A stretch of 9,687 bases of DNA. Origin: Propionibacteriaceae bacterium (lineage in GTDB: Bacteria; Actinomycetota; Actinomycetes; Propionibacteriales; Propionibacteriaceae). Below, piece by piece: positions 1 through 5,777 of the stretch. Position numbers and translations under genes: made by a program. The DNA lies in contig JAJTCL010000092.1 in NCBI GenBank assembly GCA_021323255.1, forward strand, positions 1 to 9,687, given 5' to 3'. The notes below the pieces were generated by a model, which was not told the DNA's origin, made no database searches, and saw nothing but the letters and a program-made list of their open reading frames with translations. The stretch's first letter is position 1. Each line of letters starts with the position of its first letter.

Positions 1-41
1 CGAAGTTGATCATGGCTGCGTCCATCGGCTCGAGAGGTCAC
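1..41 (-). CDS. rph: RNase PH (rph), N-terminal fragment cut by window edge
   Basis: Only 13 complete codons are present. From a GTG at 39-41 they read M-T-S-R-A-D-G-R-S-H-D-Q-L, followed by the first two bases (CG) of an Arg codon. This matches the conserved start of bacterial RNase PH (R-x-D-G-R...D-x-L-R), a phosphorolytic 3'-to-5' exoribonuclease that trims tRNA 3' ends. The position supports the call: rphA follows the murI/MBL pair in mycobacteria. A second in-frame GTG lies at 42-44. I prefer 41 because a TAGGGT hexamer (48-53) then lies 6 nt upstream, fitting a leaderless start. The rest of the gene lies to the left of the window, so no catalytic residue can be checked. Confidence 0.8.
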   Translation of the reverse strand, partial: MTSRADGRSHDQL

Positions 42-47
42 CACGCC

Positions 48-53
48 ACCCTA
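48..53 (-). promoter_or_regulatory. Putative -10 element for leaderless rph
   Basis: On the minus strand TAGGGT matches the actinobacterial -10 pattern TANNNT and is followed by 6 nt (GGCGTG) and then the GTG at 41. That spacing would put the transcription start on the start codon. I see no convincing -35. Confidence 0.4.
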
Positions 54-66
54 TGCTGCGAGCGAC

Positions 67-100
67 GGCATATCGCGCGGATCCATGCGCGCGATGCGCC
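67..100. terminator. Hairpin between the MBL-fold gene and rph
   Basis: ATCGCGCG (72-79) and CGCGCGAT (88-95) form a perfect 8-bp stem around an 8-nt loop. An outer GGC/GCC pair (67-69 with 98-100) extends it across a 2x2 internal loop. It lies between the stop of the upstream gene (137) and the rph start, so it could end the murI-MBL transcript. There is no U-tract on the minus strand, so a Rho-independent role is uncertain. Confidence 0.4.
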
Positions 101-136
101 AGCGGCATCAGAAACATTGGATCACCGACCAATGGA

Positions 137-934
137 TCAGCGACCGACGATGTCCCAGACAGCTCCAGGCTTCGCGAGTGACACCGGACCATCGAAGTGG
201 GGTGTTGCCTCTGCCAGCACACGATCGGGTTCGTACCACGGCGGAATGTGGGTGATCACGATCGCCGCTACTCCAGCTGCTTGACCGATCGCGGCGGCTT
301 GGGCGCCTGACAGATGCATGCCGTCGGGATTGTCGGGATGGTCCAGAAAGGCCGACTCGACGAGCAGCAGGTCCACGCGGTTTGCTATCTGTACCAGAGC
401 TTCGGAGGGCCCGGTGTCGCCGGAGTACACCATGGCGGCTCCGCCGGGTTTGTCTTCCTCGACACGGATGGCGTACGCCTCCACCGGATGGTCGACCTGA
501 ACGGTCCGAACGGTAAAGGGCCCGATCCGCTGGCTGGGCTGCCAGATACGCCAGTCGAAATGCTCGTCGATGGGAGGACCATGCTCGCTGGCGCTGCTGT
601 CGCCACGCGGCACCTCGTACGCCTGGGCGATCCGTGATGCGGCGTTGGCAGGGCCGTAGACCGGCCGCCGCGGCCATGGGGCGCTCGGGGAGTAACACGC
701 GGCAACGTAGTAGCCGCACAGGTCGAGGCAGTGGTCGGCATGCAAGTGGCTCAGCGCGATGGCATCGATCTCACGCGGGTCAAGGTAGCGATAGAGGGCA
801 CCCATCGCGCCGGGACCGCAGTCCAGCAACAGCGAGAACGTCCGATCCTGGTACGGCGCCTGCACCAGGTAGCTGGAGGCTGGCGAGTCGGGTCCGGACA
901 GTGAGCCGCTGCAGCCGACGATGGTCAGTTTCAT
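137..934 (-). CDS. Metallo-beta-lactamase-fold hydrolase, Rv1339-like cyclic-nucleotide phosphodiesterase
   Basis: A 265-residue metallo-beta-lactamase superfamily protein. The metal-binding motif S-H-L-H-A-D-H gives H63, H65, D67 and H68. Further ligands are H149 (V-D-H-P), D173 (S-G-D-T-G) and H229 (I-T-H-I). The overall plan resembles RNase Z / class II phosphodiesterases, and the gene sits between murI and rph exactly as M. tuberculosis Rv1339 does. The mycobacterial protein has been reported to degrade cAMP, so a cytosolic cyclic-nucleotide phosphodiesterase is the best inference; the substrate is not visible in the sequence. The start is one of two adjacent ATG codons (935-937 or 932-934); the second gives the typical M-K-L-T-I-V-G-C-S-G N-terminus. 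murI ends only 5 to 8 nt upstream, so the two are co-transcribed. No clear Shine-Dalgarno is visible. Confidence 0.88.
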   Translation of the reverse strand: MKLTIVGCSGSLSGPDSPASSYLVQAPYQDRTFSLLLDCGPGAMGALYRYLDPREIDAIALSHLHADHCLDLCGYYVAACYSPSAPWPRRPVYGPANAASRIAQAYEVPRGDSSASEHGPPIDEHFDWRIWQPSQRIGPFTVRTVQVDHPVEAYAIRVEEDKPGGAAMVYSGDTGPSEALVQIANRVDLLLVESAFLDHPDNPDGMHLSGAQAAAIGQAAGVAAIVITHIPPWYEPDRVLAEATPHFDGPVSLAKPGAVWDIVGR

Positions 935-942
935 CATGGCGA

Positions 943-1743
943 TCAGACGAACTGCTCGACGCCGACAACGAGGCCGCCCATCAGCCGATGACCGACCCCC
1001 TCGAACGCCTCGGGGTTGCCCGTGGTCAAGAACCGGTAGCTGGCCTCCCGTGGCTGATCATGTGTCAGGCCGCGCCGGGTGAGCGCCGCGTACACGTCCT
1101 TAGCGCACTCCTCGGCGCTCGACACCAGGCTGACGTTGTCACCCAGCACGTACGAGATGACACCGGTGAGTAGCGGATAGTGGGTGCAGCCCAAGATCAA
1201 CGTGTCGATATCGGCTTGCTGCAAGGGTTTCAGGTACTCCTCCGCACAATCCAACAATTCCGGGCCGCCAGTGATCCCGGCCTCGACAAAGGAGACGAAG
1301 CGGGGACAGGGTGCAGTGTGCAGCTCAATGTGCGGAGCCGCGGTGAACGCGTCGTCGTAGGCCTGCGAGGTTGCGGTCGCTTCAGTGCAGATCACTCCAA
1401 CGCGACCCGACCGGGTGGCAGCGACCGCCCGGCGCGCCGCAGGAAAGATCACCTCGACAACCGGCACGGGATAACGTTCCCGGGCATCGCGGAGCACCGC
1501 TGCGCTGCCCGAGTTGCAGGCGATGACCAAGATCTTGACGCCCTGCTCGACCAAGTGATCAAGGCACTCCAGCGCATACTCGCGGACATTGGCGATGGGC
1601 TGCTCGCCGTACGGCGAACGTGCCGTGTCGCCCAGATAGATGATGTCCTCGTGAGGCAGCTGGTCGACGACCGCGCGCGCCACGGTAAGCCCGCCGAATC
1701 CAGAGTCGAAGATGCCGATCGGAGCGTCAGTATCAGCCGCCAC
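943..1743 (-). CDS. murI: Glutamate racemase
   Basis: MurI interconverts L- and D-glutamate in the cytosol and supplies D-Glu for peptidoglycan. The 266-residue protein has the N-terminal I-F-D-S-G-F-G-G-L-T motif (11-20), G-D-T-A-R-S-P-Y-G (38-46), and both catalytic cysteines: C76 in A-C-N-S-G-S and C186 in G-C-T-H-Y-P-L. The first Cys motif is usually followed by T-A or S-A; S-G-S here is a small variation. Start is a GTG (1741-1743). A TAGGCT hexamer ends 8 nt upstream, and no good Shine-Dalgarno is present, so the message may be leaderless. murI is the first gene of a pair with the MBL-fold gene. In mycobacteria a rhomboid gene separates cysM and murI; here that gene is absent and 167 bp of repeat-bearing DNA lies there instead. 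Confidence 0.96.
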   Translation of the reverse strand: MAADTDAPIGIFDSGFGGLTVARAVVDQLPHEDIIYLGDTARSPYGEQPIANVREYALECLDHLVEQGVKILVIACNSGSAAVLRDARERYPVPVVEVIFPAARRAVAATRSGRVGVICTEATATSQAYDDAFTAAPHIELHTAPCPRFVSFVEAGITGGPELLDCAEEYLKPLQQADIDTLILGCTHYPLLTGVISYVLGDNVSLVSSAEECAKDVYAALTRRGLTHDQPREASYRFLTTGNPEAFEGVGHRLMGGLVVGVEQFV

Positions 1744-1751
1744 GAGCGCTC

Positions 1752-1757
1752 AGCCTA
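1752..1757 (-). promoter_or_regulatory. Putative -10 element for murI
   Basis: Minus-strand TAGGCT fits TANNNT. It is followed by 8 nt (GAGCGCTC, itself a palindrome) and then the GTG start. The spacing is slightly longer than at the other candidate leaderless starts in the window. No -35 match is seen at the usual distance. Confidence 0.33.
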
Positions 1758-1783
1758 CAAGCGATAGCCGAGTAACTCCGTCA

Positions 1784-1850
1784 TCACAGTAAGTCCCGAG
1801 TTCGCGAGCGTCGACCTCACAGGCAAGTCGTGAGTTCGCGAGCGTTCGCC
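1784..1850. repeat. Tandem ~33-34-bp imperfect repeat upstream of murI
   Basis: Two adjacent copies (about 1784-1816 and 1817-1850) share the layout TCACAG, 1 to 2 nt, AAGTC, 2 nt, GAGTTCGCGAGCGT. The shared 14-base block is at 1798-1811 and 1832-1845. The copies lie in the 167-bp gap between the cysM stop and the murI start, on the promoter side of murI. They could be a tandem operator or a small dispersed intergenic repeat; the sequence alone does not decide. Confidence 0.7.
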
Positions 1851-1878
1851 GCATTCCGACGAACGACTGAGGTTCCTG

Positions 1879-1890
1879 GCGCGATCGCGC
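1879..1890. repeat. Perfect 12-bp palindrome after cysM
   Basis: GCGCGATCGCGC is fully self-complementary and lies 21 nt beyond the cysM stop codon. It closely resembles the GCGCGGATCGCGC end of the 44-bp repeat found at 6354 and 6535. It might be a terminator stem with no loop, a protein-binding site, or part of a repeat family. Confidence 0.45.
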
Positions 1891-1910
1891 GAGCGGACAG
1901 GCTTAGAAGG

Positions 1911-2861
1911 CTAGGCCCAGACTTGGGTATCCAAGAAATCCTCGCTGGCGTCGAGGTCGCCGCTGTAGGCGCCTGTCGAGAGGTATTTCCAGCCGCCGTC
2001 GGCGATGATCGACACGATGTCGGCGGGCTCCCCTGCTGCGACAGCCTTGGCAGCTTGCGCTAGTGCTGTGTGCACGATCGCTCCCGAGGAGAGTCCGGCG
2101 AAGATGCCCTCGCGTTCCAGCAGCTCGCGGACGCGTCGGACCGCATCACGGGCACCCACCGAAAACCTCGAGGTGACGTAGGACGCGTCGTAGAGCTCCG
2201 GCACGAAGCCCTCTTCGAGGTTGCGCAGGCCGTAGACCAGTTCGCCATAGCGCGGCTCGGCCGCAATGATCTTGACATCGGCTTTCTTCTCGGCGAAGAA
2301 GCGACCTACGCCCATCAGTGTTCCCGTCGTGCCGAGACCGGCGACGACATGCGTCACCTCAGGAAGATCTTCCAGAATCTCCGGCGCCGTCGTCAGATAG
2401 TGCGCCTCGGTGTTCGCTGGATTGCCGTACTGGTAAAGCATCACCCAGTCAGGGTGTTCTGCCGCGAGCTGCTTGGCGACACGGACTGCCTCGTTGGAGC
2501 CACCCTCGGCCGATGAGGAGACGATCTCCGCGCCCCAGATGGCGAGCAGCTGCTTGCGTTCGGCCGAGGTGTTCTCCGGCATTACGCAGATCAACCGGTA
2601 GCCGCCGAGCTTTGCCGCCATGGCAAGGGAAATACCGGTGTTGCCGCTGGTCGGCTCGAGGATGGTCGCGCCGGGTCGCAACCTCCCATCAGCCTCGGCA
2701 GCCTTGATCATGGCGATCACTGCCCGGTCCTTGATCGAACCGGTCGGGTTGTAATCTTCCAGCTTTGCCCAGAGCCGTACTGAGTCGCTCGGCGACAGAT
2801 GTGGCAGGCCTACCAACGGGGTATGGCCGACCGACTCGGCGAGCGAGGCGTATCGCACCAT
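1911..2861 (-). CDS. cysM: O-phosphoserine sulfhydrylase (CysO-dependent cysteine synthase) CysM
   Basis: A PLP enzyme of the cysteine synthase fold, 316 residues, closely similar to M. tuberculosis CysM (323 aa). It joins O-phosphoserine to the sulfide carried by CysO thiocarboxylate, giving a CysO-cysteine adduct. The PLP lysine is K44 (G-S-I-K-D-R), the phosphate-binding loop reads T-S-G-N-T-G, and G-L-G-T-T-G-T is present. R213 in G-L-R-N aligns with Arg220 of the mycobacterial enzyme, the residue tied to phosphoserine preference. The C-terminal tail ends V-W-A, like the mycobacterial tail that closes over the active site, so the O-phosphoserine assignment is better supported than an O-acetylserine one. 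Start ATG at 2859-2861 lies 12 nt after the cysO stop; a GAGG that overlaps that stop (2872-2875) can serve as ribosome-binding site. Confidence 0.95.
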   Translation of the reverse strand: MVRYASLAESVGHTPLVGLPHLSPSDSVRLWAKLEDYNPTGSIKDRAVIAMIKAAEADGRLRPGATILEPTSGNTGISLAMAAKLGGYRLICVMPENTSAERKQLLAIWGAEIVSSSAEGGSNEAVRVAKQLAAEHPDWVMLYQYGNPANTEAHYLTTAPEILEDLPEVTHVVAGLGTTGTLMGVGRFFAEKKADVKIIAAEPRYGELVYGLRNLEEGFVPELYDASYVTSRFSVGARDAVRRVRELLEREGIFAGLSSGAIVHTALAQAAKAVAAGEPADIVSIIADGGWKYLSTGAYSGDLDASEDFLDTQVWA

Positions 2862-2873
2862 GAATGAGCTGCC

Positions 2874-3146
2874 TCAGCCGCCCGCGACAGCGGGCAGCAC
2901 CACAACGACGTCGCCGTCCGCGGTCGGGGCGTTGAGTCCACCGGTAAAGCGGACGTCCTCGTCGTTCACGTAGACGTTCACGAACCGGCGTAGCGTCTCT
3001 GCCTCCACGATCCGGTCCTTCAATCCCGGGTTGCGCGCTTCGATGTCATCGAGCACCTGCTGCAGGGTCGCACCGTTTCCGTGCACCGCCTTGGCGCCGC
3101 CGGTGAACGTACGGAGGATCGTGGGGATCCTCACCTCTACTGACAT
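2874..3146 (-). CDS. cysO: Sulfur-carrier protein CysO (MoaD/ThiS-like)
   Basis: A 90-residue ubiquitin-fold carrier. It starts M-S-V-E-V-R-I-P-T-I-L-R and ends exactly in V-A-G-G, the exposed di-glycine that is adenylated and converted to a thiocarboxylate. The carboxylate then donates sulfide in the CysM reaction. Residues before the tail (D-G-D-V-V-V-V-L-P) are the usual last strand of MoaD-type proteins. The start is ATG at 3144-3146, fixed by a strong ribosome-binding site AGGAG (3155-3159) 8 nt upstream; a longer frame to 3170 has no such support. It lies between mec and cysM on one transcript. The activating enzyme (MoeZ-type adenylyltransferase/sulfurtransferase) is not in this window. 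Confidence 0.95.
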   Translation of the reverse strand: MSVEVRIPTILRTFTGGAKAVHGNGATLQQVLDDIEARNPGLKDRIVEAETLRRFVNVYVNDEDVRFTGGLNAPTADGDVVVVLPAVAGG

Positions 3147-3195
3147 CGAGTTCTCTCCTCTGTTCCGCACTGCGAGCGGCGGGTGCGCGAGCCGT

Positions 3196-3245
3196 GCCAG
3201 GAAACTTGCCTGGCTACGCTTGCCGAACGACTGGCCTTCCAGGCC
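3196..3245. other. Two short hairpins in the mec-cysO gap
   Basis: GGCCT-TCC-AGGCC (3233-3245) touches the mec stop codon. GCCAGG and CCTGGC (3196-3201, 3209-3214) pair across a 7-nt loop. Both lie in the 98-nt gap between mec and cysO, the only long gap in this operon. They could protect or attenuate the transcript; no U-tract follows either stem. Confidence 0.4.
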
Positions 3246-3664
3246 TATTCCGTGACGTCGATCTCCTCCTCGGTGACCACACCATCGACAATGCGGAAGG
3301 AGCGCACACTGACCGGGCGATCCGCGGCACCCGAGTCGGCCGTCGACACTAGGACGTAGTGAGCCTGAGGTTCAGAGGCGAGGCTGATGTCGGTTCGTGA
3401 TGGATAGGCCTCAGTCGAGGTATGCGAATGGTAGACGACGACGATCTCCTCCCCCGCTGCACTCATCGTCTTGTACAGCTCGAACTGCTCCTGCGGATCG
3501 AAGCGGAAGAAGGTCGGCGAGCGGTCCGCGTTGATCATTCTGACCAGTCGGGTCGGTACGTCAGTGCCCTCCGACCCGACAATCACCCCACATGCCTCAT
3601 CCGGATGATCTTCCCGAGCGTGGGCGATGATGGCGTCCACGTGCTCCCGGGTGATCTTCAGCAC
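3245..3664 (-). CDS. mec: Mec (Mec+): JAMM-motif metallopeptidase that releases cysteine from CysO-Cys
   Basis: A 139-residue Mov34/MPN/PAD-1 (JAMM) zinc peptidase. Zinc ligands and catalytic residues are complete: E23 in D-E-A-C-G, then Y-H-S-H with H79 and H81, S89 and D92 (H-x-H-x7-S-x2-D). It hydrolyses the bond between CysO and the newly added cysteine, freeing cysteine and regenerating CysO. Its place directly before cysO and cysM confirms the role. The frame opens at an ATG at 3706, but I choose the GTG at 3662-3664. It gives M-L-K-I-T-R-E, which aligns with the conserved start of the mycobacterial homologue, and it lies 7 nt after a TAGTCT hexamer. The 14 residues before it (proline- and glycine-rich) have no counterpart that I recognise. 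Confidence 0.93.
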   Translation of the reverse strand: MLKITREHVDAIIAHAREDHPDEACGVIVGSEGTDVPTRLVRMINADRSPTFFRFDPQEQFELYKTMSAAGEEIVVVYHSHTSTEAYPSRTDISLASEPQAHYVLVSTADSGAADRPVSVRSFRIVDGVVTEEEIDVTE

Positions 3665-3671
3665 GGCGGTC

Positions 3672-3677
3672 AGACTA
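3672..3677 (-). promoter_or_regulatory. Putative -10 element for leaderless mec-cysO-cysM mRNA
   Basis: Minus-strand TAGTCT fits TANNNT and ends 7 nt before the GTG at 3664. If real, the operon message begins at or next to that GTG, and the upstream ATG at 3706 lies outside the transcript. Confidence 0.42.
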
Positions 3678-3782
3678 GGCGCGATGCCCCCGGGCGGCTG
3701 GTACATCCGGACTGTGAGATCGAGCTTCCTAGCGAGATGTGGATACCGATGTCTGCGAGCGTCGGAAATCGCGCGCCGCCGT

Positions 3783-3820
3783 GCTGAGCCAAGCTGGCGC
3801 TAACAAGCGCCAGCCTCAGC
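3783..3820. terminator. Strong hairpin downstream of the nucleotidyltransferase gene
   Basis: GCTGGCGCT (3793-3801) and AGCGCCAGC (3806-3814) form a perfect 9-bp stem with the 4-nt loop AACA. An outer 6-bp stem, GCTGAG with CTCAGC (3783-3788, 3815-3820), extends it past a CCAA bulge. It lies about 37 nt after the stop of the minus-strand gene ending at 3857 and before the mec promoter, as expected for a terminator that insulates the two units. No T-run follows, which is common in high-GC actinobacteria. Confidence 0.55.
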
Positions 3821-3856
3821 GAGCGGAGCGAGCAATCTGACAGAGCGCGAGCAGAC

Positions 3857-4516
3857 TCAATTAAGGCGTGCGATGCCCAGCCGATCTAGCAGCAGCAGGA
3901 AGGCCTCGGCGAAGGGATTGTCCTGCGTCGCTTCACCGATTTCGGTCCAGTCGAGCTGCTCGCGCACCGCACGGACCACCAGCAGCAGGGCTGCGAAATC
4001 ACAGTAGTGCTCGGAGAGCGACCGCAGCTTGGCGATCATGATGGGAGTCGGCGGCAGCACCGGAATCCGAACGCCGAGCACCTCGTATTCGACCGCAGTG
4101 TCAAGCAGCGACTGCACCACGGGAACACCGCCGAGCCGATGTAGCACATCGACCAGCGCAGGCTCCTCGGCAGGCTCGGTCGAGGAATCCGCGTCGCAGT
4201 AGGCCTTGAAGAGCCAGTCTTCCGGCGGTCGCTCGACCCGCAGCCCCGCGGCCGCCAGGGTGTTGGCAGCCATCTCTACGTCGGTTTCAGCCACCACAAG
4301 ATCGACATCGTGACTCGGCTCCGGCCCGCCAGCTACCCAGAGGGCATAACCACCGCCCAGCGCGAAGGCGACACCGTCGGCTTTCAGTGCTGACGCGGCA
4401 AGCTTGAGTGCGGTACGAAGAAGCGGCTCATCGGTTGTTGCCGAGAGCGGCGGTGATTGCTCGGCGATGGTGGGTACCTTCTTCCCATGCGGTTGGCGAC
4501 ATTCAACATCCTGCAC
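3857..4516 (-). CDS. Nucleotidyltransferase-fold protein (AbiEii-like superfamily), start uncertain
   Basis: About 219 residues from the GTG at 4514-4516. The N-terminal half carries a polymerase-beta-like nucleotidyltransferase signature: G-G-G-Y-A-L-W (54-60), then S-H-D-V-D-L-V-V with the acidic pair D70 and D72. The C-terminal half has P-T-P-I-M-I-A-K-L-R-S-L-S-E-H-Y-C-D-F, as I recall from actinobacterial stand-alone members of this family. The substrate is unknown. AbiEii toxins are a related group, but no AbiEi-type antitoxin lies beside it, so I do not call a toxin-antitoxin system. Clear family similarity begins near 4432 (D-E-P-L-L), downstream of any standard in-frame start. The nearest is this GTG, with GGAG 9 nt before it, and it makes the gene overlap the divergent gene at 4487 by 30 bp. 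An ATC at 4466-4468 after AAGAAGG is a less likely alternative. Confidence 0.72.
   Translation of the reverse strand: MQDVECRQPHGKKVPTIAEQSPPLSATTDEPLLRTALKLAASALKADGVAFALGGGYALWVAGGPEPSHDVDLVVAETDVEMAANTLAAAGLRVERPPEDWLFKAYCDADSSTEPAEEPALVDVLHRLGGVPVVQSLLDTAVEYEVLGVRIPVLPPTPIMIAKLRSLSEHYCDFAALLLVVRAVREQLDWTEIGEATQDNPFAEAFLLLLDRLGIARLN
4475..4480 (+). promoter_or_regulatory. Putative -10 element for the leaderless gene at 4487
   Basis: TACCTT fits TANNNT and is followed by 6 nt (CTTCCC) and the ATG at 4487. No Shine-Dalgarno is present, which agrees with a leaderless message. Confidence 0.42.
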
Positions 4517-5281
4517 GGCCGCTCGCTCCACGACGGGGTGGTCGATCTTGGTCGGCTGGCCGATGCTATCCGTTTCTTGGACGCTGACATTTTGGCGCTC
4601 CAGGAAGTCGACCGTGACCAGCCGCGTTCCCATCTCGCCGATCTGACGGCCGTCGCCGCCGAAGCGATGGGCGCCGTTACACATCGATTCGCTGCCGCGT
4701 TGTCAGGCACGCCTGGTGCGGCCTGGATCGTGGCATCGGAGAACGACCTTCCGGGTGTTGCGTCTTATGGGATCGCCCTGCTCTCGCGCTATCCCTCTGA
4801 TTCCTGGCAGGTTCTCCGGCTACCACGAATCCCGACCCGCGTCCCGTTGTATCTGCGCACTCCGCGGAAAATGATCATCGTGAAAGAAGAGCCGCGTGCT
4901 GCGGTGATCGGACGGTTACGCACCTCAGCGGGACCTGTGGTGGTTGCTAATACCCACCTGTCTTACGTGCCTGGCTGGGGACGACTCCAGCTACGGCGGA
5001 TCCAGCGAGACCTCGCACCGCTGCAGGAGCCGGTGATCTTGATGGGCGATCTCAACATGGCGGATGATCGACCAGTCCAGGTGACCGGTTACCGCCCGCT
5101 GGCCAGGCACTTCACCTTTCCCGTCGACAATCCCGATCGCCAGCTCGACCACATCCTGATACGCGGACAGCTCGGGGAAGTGATCACCACCAGCGCGCCC
5201 GCGCTGCCCCTGTCAGATCACCGTGCTCTCATCGTTGAGCTATCGACGCCCACGTCACAGGCCCATGATGATCAACACTGA
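4487..5281 (+). CDS. Endonuclease/exonuclease/phosphatase (EEP) family protein
   Basis: A 264-residue protein of the DNase I / exonuclease III / inositol-phosphatase fold. Motifs appear in the standard order: T-F-N-I-L-H-G (N7), A-L-Q-E-V-D (metal-binding E40), A-N-T-H-L-S (H157), M-G-D-L-N-M (D188, N190), L-D-H-I (221-223) and the catalytic S-D-H (243-245). All metal and catalytic positions are therefore intact. The family hydrolyses phosphodiester or phosphomonoester bonds in nucleic acids, lipids or sugar phosphates; the substrate cannot be told from sequence. No signal peptide or membrane segment is visible, so it is probably cytosolic. The start at ATG 4487 gives the conserved M-R-L-A-T-F-N opening; a TTG at 4457 adds ten residues with no family support. 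It is the only plus-strand gene inside an otherwise minus-strand block and probably a late insertion relative to the mycobacterial order. Confidence 0.9.
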   Translation: MRLATFNILHGRSLHDGVVDLGRLADAIRFLDADILALQEVDRDQPRSHLADLTAVAAEAMGAVTHRFAAALSGTPGAAWIVASENDLPGVASYGIALLSRYPSDSWQVLRLPRIPTRVPLYLRTPRKMIIVKEEPRAAVIGRLRTSAGPVVVANTHLSYVPGWGRLQLRRIQRDLAPLQEPVILMGDLNMADDRPVQVTGYRPLARHFTFPVDNPDRQLDHILIRGQLGEVITTSAPALPLSDHRALIVELSTPTSQAHDDQH

Positions 5282-5305
5282 AGCCTCCTGTGCACCTTGT
5301 GGGCC

Positions 5306-5331
5306 TTCGGCTGGTTTGCGGACAGCCCGAA
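5306..5331. terminator. Weak hairpin in the convergent gap
   Basis: TTCGGCTG (5306-5313) can pair with CAGCCCGAA (5323-5331) with one bulged C and a 9-nt loop. It lies between the 3' ends of two convergent genes (stops at 5281 and 5401), where a bidirectional terminator would be expected. The stem is modest and no T-run follows. Confidence 0.25.
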
Positions 5332-5400
5332 ACGCAGCGCCGTTGGAGACAGATCGCTCACCTTCGTGATAGTTGCCGAACCAGGGCATTCGCCTGGCCA

Positions 5401-5751
5401 CTAGCCAGTGGTGGCGTCCAGATGCTGCAGGAGATCGTGAGCCGCGAGTTCGACCTCCTTGTGCCGCCATTCCGAGGCGCGGTAGACGCAAGCGATCAAA
5501 GCCGTCCGGTGCACGCGTCGCAGGTCGCCGTAAACGAATGCGTAACGGGCCTTCGTCTCATCAGAGGCACCCTCGGTAAGGCCGAGGTGCCAGGCGGCAT
5601 ACTCCTCCCACGAGTGGCGCTCCAGGAAGGCGTTCTCGGCATCAGCGCGTGGCTGCACGTCACCCCAATCGCTGTTCAGCACGTACTGCCTGGCATCGAT
5701 CAGCCGGCGGCAGTTGTCTACTGCGGCCTGGTTCAGTGTGTACCTCGCCAT
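5401..5751 (-). CDS. Conserved hypothetical protein, 116 aa
   Basis: I recognise this as a small conserved protein of actinobacteria but know of no assigned function. It has 116 residues, is rich in Trp, His and Tyr, and is probably all-helical and soluble. Conspicuous stretches are N-S-D-W-G (27-31), H-S-W-E-E-Y-A-A-W-H-L-G-L (46-58), A-R-Y-A-F-V-Y-G-D (68-76) and the R-A-S-E-W-R-H-K-E near residue 95. There is no signal peptide, membrane segment or metal motif that I can name. The start ATG (5749-5751) is supported by GGAAGG (5763-5768), 11 nt upstream. It follows the DUF2017 gene by only 26 nt, so it belongs to the clpS-DUF2017 transcript and may relate to protein turnover; this link is inference from position. 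Confidence 0.85.
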   Translation of the reverse strand: MARYTLNQAAVDNCRRLIDARQYVLNSDWGDVQPRADAENAFLERHSWEEYAAWHLGLTEGASDETKARYAFVYGDLRRVHRTALIACVYRASEWRHKEVELAAHDLLQHLDATTG

Positions 5752-5777
5752 GTCGTGACCCGCCTTCCAGAATCGTG

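Noticed and set aside
108..719. 203-codon minus-strand frame overlapping the MBL-fold gene
   Set aside because: Arg-rich product in another frame of a gene with intact metal-binding motifs.
1180..1767. 195-codon plus-strand frame antisense to murI
   Set aside because: murI is certain on the minus strand with both catalytic cysteines; this is a high-GC shadow frame.
1911..2861. Generic O-acetylserine sulfhydrylase (CysK)
   Set aside because: Arg213, the C-terminal V-W-A tail and the adjacent mec and cysO point to the O-phosphoserine/CysO-dependent enzyme.
3857..4516. AbiE-type abortive-infection toxin-antitoxin system
   Set aside because: Only a nucleotidyltransferase-fold gene is present; there is no AbiEi-like partner and the neighbours are housekeeping genes.
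4516..4684. N-terminal extension of the nucleotidyltransferase to an ATG at 4684
   Set aside because: The extension is antisense to conserved EEP motifs (including the Gln-Glu-Val-Asp metal site) and shows no family similarity.
5255..5491. 78-codon minus-strand frame in the convergent gap
   Set aside because: Overlaps the ends of two better-supported genes; no ribosome-binding site or recognisable domain.
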